64,000 nucleotides of DNA from positions 663,154 through 727,153 of the forward strand of contig CH003278.1 of NCBI GenBank assembly GCA_000149265.1. The letters are read 5' to 3'. This DNA is from Ciona savignyi (Eukaryota > Chordata > Ascidiacea > Phlebobranchia > Cionidae). Shown one piece after another: positions 58,314-64,000 of the stretch. Positions within the stretch are counted from its first letter, which is position 1, and each line of letters starts with the position of its first letter. The translations under genes were made by a program, and so were the position numbers. A model generated the notes under the pieces. The model saw only the letters and a list, made by a program, of their open reading frames with translations, searched no databases and had not been told where the DNA came from.

Positions 58314-61181
58314 TTAAACTGTTAAAAGTTCGTGATATTTTATTTGATTATATGTTAGGTTTAACTTGACCTTTGCTACTTCCCATTCAGTTTCGGGTGA
58401 TTTTGATTCATGTTTAACATAGAATTTGTCCGGTGCAACCACCATCATGTCTGGCATGCCTATGCAGCTCTCTCAGCACACCAGTTAACCAAACATCGTC
58501 CAAACGAGAGAGTCGAGGACTGTGTAGTGCCTCGTCGTGTAACTGCTTCGCCACGCTTACAGACATGGTGTAAAAGCCGCCGAAGCAAAAGTGGGGAAAC
58601 TGAGTCCATTTATACACGTCTTTTGAAATGAACCATTTGTCGTTTTGGTTTCTGTGCGGTGGGTCTGTTGTCCCCTTCAGGTAGCCACATATGATCGGAC
58701 AATTGCCGGCCATTCTTGGATTGACATGAGTTGTACGCTGCTTTCTATTGCTTTCATCCACTCAACAATGTCGACTGTGATGTCATCATCGGAAGACGTG
58801 TAATATGTCTCCGGTGACAAATTTCGAGCAGCCCACTTCATAGCGGAAAGAGTCTTGTTCGTGATATTCCTGAAAAGGGGTGGAAAGGATATTCAGGTTT
58901 ATTACCGAAAGTAAGGTGTTATACCCAGGGACACAGACGAAACGAAGAAATGTTTAGTAAAAATGATCATAAAAACGGACTAAGTAAACTGGATTTTCAT
59001 ATTATAGAAGCCTATTCAAGTAATGTTCCCAAAACCCACATATGTATTGTATATCGGTGGACGGTGAACAATTGTTCGTTGCACGATTCAGAAAAAAGTA
59101 CATAGAGTCATTTAAACTTCATAAGGATGTAATTTTAAACGAAACAACCCTTCCCCTATTTATACGCTTTACAACTTGAAGAACAGACACTGTTTTTTTA
59201 AACCTTATTTGATATTATTTGAAAAGTCCTAATTACACTAGGTATAATTTAAACTACAGAGTGTCAACCACATCTATTTGTAAAACACATTATTCCCCAA
59301 ACTCTGGTATAATTATAACGTTTTAACAGGCAAGATAATGAACACGATCTCAGCACATTGTACTGCGTTGCTGCGTTTAAACTAAAAGAAATCACACTTA
59401 CTCATAATCGTCAGGGCCATTAAACTTTAATAAATCCCCACAACGATCGCTCTCTGCTGCTATTTTTTCTTCAATGGAATCAGAATTAGTCTTCCCTATC
59501 ACGAAAACGGTTTCGAAAGAGGCTCCGTCAACAAAGCTCAGGGACGCCAACGTGCGGCGCAATGTTTTTCGGTTGTTTTCGTGCTCTGCAGCTGATTTTA
59601 TAAAGGTAACCATTTTCCACTTGACGCCTGTAAATATATGGATTTTTTAATATTTTTTTATGTTGAAAGGCACAAACTAAATTCATTATAAAGCTTGACG
59701 ATAACATGTGATGCGCTTATCAAGGTTGGCTTCTTAGAAATATAACGATTACCCAACCAAGACAGGCAGTGATCTTATTATGTGTCCCTTTCGAATCCGA
59801 ATGGGACACATTTTGATTTTACTTTGTTATTTTTTTTTCTCCCTGACGTTGATGACAGGCATGCTATTTCGCCAGATTATCGATATAAAGTTATTTTTCA
59901 ATCTGGTTAAATCTTGTGAAAATTTTAACTGACATTCTATTATTTTGCAGCGACCTTTAATGTAACAAAAATCCCAAGGCGAATTCCCGCTATCGGAAAA
60001 ATGTTAAAAAGAGGCCTATTTTGTGCGTTTTCGGCATTATCGTCGATATTTCCGAATTAGAAAGGAATATTTTATTAAAATTTCGAAGAAATTGAAATAT
60101 GTATAACATTAATCACAACAGGGCTTTTAAAAATAGTGGTGGATAACACGTGGTTAACAATCTTTAGTTAAGTTAACATTGTAGTTGTAAGGAAAATATA
60201 GGATCAGATGATGGAGATATAAGTCGCATGGGGACAAGCGTGGGATTTTGACGCCTTATATTTCTGCTGAAAAAATCTCGGCTGCGGAGTTAGGAAATAG
60301 GACTTGGGACCAATAAGGAAAACAGTAAACAATTTTGATGACCTGCGTCTTGTGATTGTTTTAAGCGGCCCAACACTTTCCACGGTTCGAGTATGTAATC
60401 TTTAACCAAGTTTCGTTCCGTCTGTTTTTGTTCCCTTATTTCCTCTTTAATAGGTGTTGACGTCCTCTTGATTGATGATGCTACATCCCCTTGAGTTACA
60501 TCTGTGGGCCTATTGGTGTGCCTGGAGATAATGTTGAAGTAAACGGGGTTGGTAATACCCCTGCGAAAGCTTATGTAGCTTAACAGATGTGGACTTCCTT
60601 AACACGTTGGTCGCCACTAGATCAACCCATTTCGTTCGTGCCAAGTGAAGGGGTTGTTTTGGGGGGCAACATTCCGTCTCCAGTTTGTGTACAATATGCA
60701 TTTAAAAACGAAACTAGTGACAATGTCATCATAGCAAGTACACAAACAATGTTAATTCTTGAAAATATTTAAAAATGTATTCACGTATCCGACCGGTTAG
60801 TCTGGTGGTTTAATGCGACGCCTTTAAACCGAAAGGTTACAAGTTCTGGTCGCTAGCTAATCAATTGTGTCTTTGGGCAAGGCACTTAACCGGCATTGCC
60901 TGAACCCAGCGGATTAATGGGTTCTACCAAATTGAAGGAACGTGTCTATCATACACAACACACTGCAATAGCTCGGGTAACCCGACGGTGGGCGCGACGG
61001 GATCTCACGATTGGCCATTTGTTAACCCCCTTGGTTTTCCCATTCACGGGAATAAACATAATTATCCTATATCCTACCCTATCCTATTCTACGTACTCTC
61101 TTACCTTAGTAAGCTTTTGGTATACAGTATTACTACAAACATCACCAAGAACACCGAAACAATTTTCCATTTTTTTATCAT
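58314..61181 (-). pseudogene. GT31 glycosyltransferase copy 7, frameshifts in catalytic exon
   Basis: Exons 61181-61105, 60593-60343, 59627-59402, 58869-58314. Exon 4 has an extra base at about 58466 (ATGCAGCTCTC for ATGCGCTCTC) and two extra bases near 58700 (CGGACAATTGCCGG), disrupting the frame on both sides of the CGYLKGTTDPP segment. Exon 1 has an in-frame loss of 18 bp that shortens the anchor to MIKKWKIVSVFLVMFVVILY. Exon 3 has changes at conserved sites (AEHENNRKTLRRTLA in place of AGHENHRKTLRRTWA). The exon 2 acceptor is ggaag instead of ggcag. Clearly decaying. Confidence 0.85.
60787..61091 (+). mobile_element. SINE in intron 1 of array copy 7
   Basis: Same insertion site, but closer to the general SINE consensus: it lacks the GCGCAGTGTATTGC extra segment and has CTGCAATAGCTCGGGTAACC. 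Confidence 0.82.
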
Positions 61182-62023
61182 TTTACAAGTAGCTATAAGG
61201 TATAGTGTTATTTTCCTAACTATTCTATATCTGTATGTTTAAAAAAATTGTAAACACAACCATGCCACTAATCAACATTTAAAGTTTACAACATTGTAGC
61301 ACCATCAAAAAATTGTTTACTTACAGTTAAATCATGTAAAGTATTGACTTACAATCCATGTACAATATATAGATTGTTTCGGCTTATCGTAAACACAATG
61401 TTGTGCTAATCTGTTTTACTGACAATTTCTGAAAAAAATACGCCACAACTAACATACTGTAGCTCTAGGTCTCTACGGTGTTGTTACGCGCGTGTTGTGG
61501 TTAGGGCTTTTTTGTGACAGCAATATGCAAGACACTTCACTTCTCTTTCGTGTATTATCTACATTCCACTTTCTTATATTTTCTTCAGTTAGACAACATT
61601 GCCAAAATATTTATAATTGCAACAGTAGAATTCTATTAAACTGCATTGTGCTGCTGTTGCTATTACCTATCCATCTTTATTATTAAAGTATTTTAAGTTG
61701 CAGGACGTGCTTGACTATATTCTTTGGCATCCTTGCATAGGTATTGTTCTTCAGATTTAATCTTCAACAATACGCTTGGTAACTATATCATTGTCACCGC
61801 GTATTCTATTCATCTAATGACAATTTCCAAGTAAACAAACAATCAGACGTTGTGTAAACCTATAGTACATTAACGAGATAAATAATATCCAATACGGCAA
61901 CCCGACTGTTCGCACGATGGATTTGGCTCAAACAACTAGTATAAACGCTCATTGTAGTTTCAACTACGAATAATGAAATAAAAAAAATAGTAAGAAAACA
62001 GGTAATAAAAAAATAATTATAGA

Positions 62024-63344
62024 TTAAACTGTTAAAAGTTCGTGATACTTTATTTGATTATATGTTTGGTTTAACTTGACCTTTGCTACTACCCATTCGG
62101 TTTCGGGTGATTTGGATTCATGCTTAACATAAAATTTGTCCGGCGCAACCACCATAATGTCTGGCATGCCTATGCGCTCTCTCAGCACCCCAGTTAACCA
62201 AACATCGTCCAAATGAGAGAGTCGAGGACTGTGTAATGCCTCGTCGTGTAACTGCTTCGCCACGCTTACAGACATGGTGTAAAAGCCGCCGAAGCAAAAG
62301 TGGGGAAACTGAGTCCATTTATACACGTCTTTTGAAATGAACCATTTGTCGTCTTGGTTTCTGTGCGGTGGGTCTGTTGTCCCCTTCAGGTAGCCACATA
62401 TGATCGGAAATTCCGGCCATTCCTGGGTTAACATGAGTTGTACGCTGCTTTCTATTGCTTTCATCCACTCAACAATGTCGACTGTGATGTCATCATCGGA
62501 AGAGGTGTAATATGTCTCCGGTGACAAATTTCGAGCAGCCCACTTCATACCGGATAGAGTCTTGTTCGTGATATTCCTGAAAAGGGGTGGAAAGGATATT
62601 CAGCTTTAAAAGTAAGGTGTTATACCCAGGGACACAAACGCAACGAAGAAATGTTGAGAAAAAAATGATCACAAAAACGGACTAAGTAAACTGGATATCC
62701 AAATTGTTATAGGAGTGCCTTAGTTACGCAGTGCTCTTAGAGCCGACATCCTGTACGGTACATCGGTGGACGATAAACAATTGTTCTTTGCACGGTTCAG
62801 ACAAAGTTCATGGAGTCGTTTGAAGTTCATAGGGATATATTTTAAACGAAAAAGCTCTTACCCTATTTAAACGCTTAGAGCAGAACCGACATGTCTTTTT
62901 TACAACCTTATTTGATCTTATTCGAATTGTTAAGTCCTAGTTACACTAGGCATAATTTCAACTACAGAGTGTCAACCATATCTAATTGTAAAACAAATTT
63001 TGCATTATCACCCAAACTCTGGTAAAACTATAACGTTTTAGTCGGCAAGATAATAGAACACGATTCCATCACGTTGTGCCGCGTTGCTGCTTTGTAAACT
63101 AAATGAAATCACACTTACTCATAATCATCAGGGCCATTAAACTTTAATAAATCCCCACAACGATCGCTCTCTGCTGCTATTTTTGCTTCAATGGAATCAG
63201 AACTAGTCTTCCCTATCACGAAAACGGTTTCGAAAGTGACTCCTTCAACAAAACTCAGGGACGCCCACGTGCGGCGCAATGTTTTTCGGTGGTTTTCGTG
63301 CCCTGCAGCTGATTTTATAAAGGTAACCATTTTCCACTTGACGC
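62024..63344 (-). CDS. GT31 glycosyltransferase copy 8, exons 3 and 4 (continues past right edge)
   Basis: Exon 3 is 63344-63119 and exon 4 is 62576-62024; both are open with consensus splice sites and full motifs (FIKSAAGHENHRKTLRRTW, SSDDDITV, LDDVWLTG). Distinctive residues are SGMKW in place of SAMKW and QLMLTQEW. Intron 3 is of the GGAGTGCCTTAG subtype. Exons 2 and 1 would lie beyond 64000, since the visible sequence stops roughly 100 bp short of the expected exon 2 donor. Whether the gene is intact cannot be judged. Confidence 0.8.
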
Positions 63345-64000
63345 CTGTAAATATATGTTTTTTTATTATTTTTTGTTATATGCAAAGGCGCAAACTTGAC
63401 AAACTAAATTTGATATAAAGCTTGACGATAACATGTGATGCGCTTATCAAGGTTGACTTAGAAATATAACGATTATTCATCACCCAACAAGACAGACAGT
63501 GTTCTTATTATGGGTTTCCTTCGAATCCGAAGGGGACACATTTCGATTTTACTTGTTTTTCTCCCTGACGTTGATGACAGGCATGCCATTTTGCCAGATT
63601 ATCGATATGAAGTTATTCTTCAATCTAATCCAATCAATCAAATCAATTAATCTTGTTAAAACTTTTGAAAATTTTAACTGACATTCTATTATTTTGCAGC
63701 GACCTTTAATTTAACAAAAATCCAAAGGCGAATTCCCGCTATCGGAAAATGTTAAAAAGAGGCCTATTTTGTGCATTTTGGGCGTTATCGTCGATAATGC
63801 AAGTTTAAAAGGGGATATTTAATTTAAATTTCGAAGAAATTGAAATATGTATAACATTATAATCACAATAGGGCTTTTAAAAATAGTGCTGACTAACACG
63901 TGGTTAACACTGTTTAGTTAAGTTAAGATTGTAATTGTAAGGAAAATATAGGGTCGGATGATGGAGATAAGTCGCATGGGGACAAGCATGGGGTTTTGAC

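Larger units (their letters stand above)
34260..64000 (-). repeat. Tandem array of eight GT31 glycosyltransferase gene units
   Basis: Catalytic exons end at 34325, 38042, 41830, 45477, 50339, 53462, 58314 and 62024, giving spacings of about 3717, 3788, 3647, 4862, 3123, 4852 and 3710. Each unit repeats exon 4, a ~520-bp intron, exon 3, a ~730-bp intron, exon 2, a SINE inside intron 1, exon 1 and a ~750-bp spacer. Copy 5 lacks SINE plus exon 1; copy 4 has them twice; copy 6 has an extra ~1 kb in intron 2. The array continues past the right edge. Confidence 0.93.

Noticed and set aside
34260..64000. CRISPR-like or centromeric satellite interpretation of the array
   Set aside because: Units are 3-5 kb, contain four conserved spliced exons and diverge in introns; this is a tandem gene family.

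Overview
The window looks like AT-rich animal nuclear DNA with short spliced exons, many small introns (57 to about 80 nt in places) and a recurring tRNA-derived SINE. Protein content (intronless CPSF6, a TGF-beta type II receptor, tandem LU-domain genes) and repeat style suggest a tunicate of the Ciona type. That assignment is inference. Most genes are spliced, so I rebuilt exons by hand from reading frame, GT/AG sites, intron phase and agreement between paralogs.

Left part (1-15.2 kb), all minus strand: the 5' end of a Gfo/Idh/MocA-type oxidoreductase runs off the left edge (571-219). A tiny three-exon gene (2346-2680) encodes a 66-residue secreted peptide with an arginine-rich core and an acidic tail. 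Two tandem paralogous genes (9763-5416 and 15160-10869) each encode a signal peptide, two ten-cysteine LU (Ly6/uPAR) domains and a GPI-type C-terminus. Intron 1 of the first holds a 336-bp tandem repeat.

Middle (15.2-34.2 kb): a long stretch with SINEs and no firm gene, then a plus-strand TGF-beta-superfamily type II receptor serine/threonine kinase gene (about 21554-27048, 5' exons uncertain) and an intronless CPSF6 gene (28134-29666). A T-rich non-coding stretch and more SINEs follow.

Right part (34.3-64 kb): a tandem array of eight minus-strand copies of one four-exon gene for a type II membrane glycosyltransferase of family GT31 (beta-1,3-galactosyltransferase-like, 374 aa when intact), mostly at a 3.1-4.9 kb period. 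I could rebuild exons 1 and 2 (membrane anchor and stem) as well as the two catalytic exons. Copies 2 and 4 read as intact. Copy 8 is intact as far as visible, and copy 6 has a damaged start with a possible downstream start. Copies 1, 3, 5 and 7 carry a frameshift, a nonsense codon, loss of exon 1 and frameshifts respectively. Introns show mosaic subtypes, indicating unequal crossing-over and probable gene conversion. This array is the most notable feature of the window.
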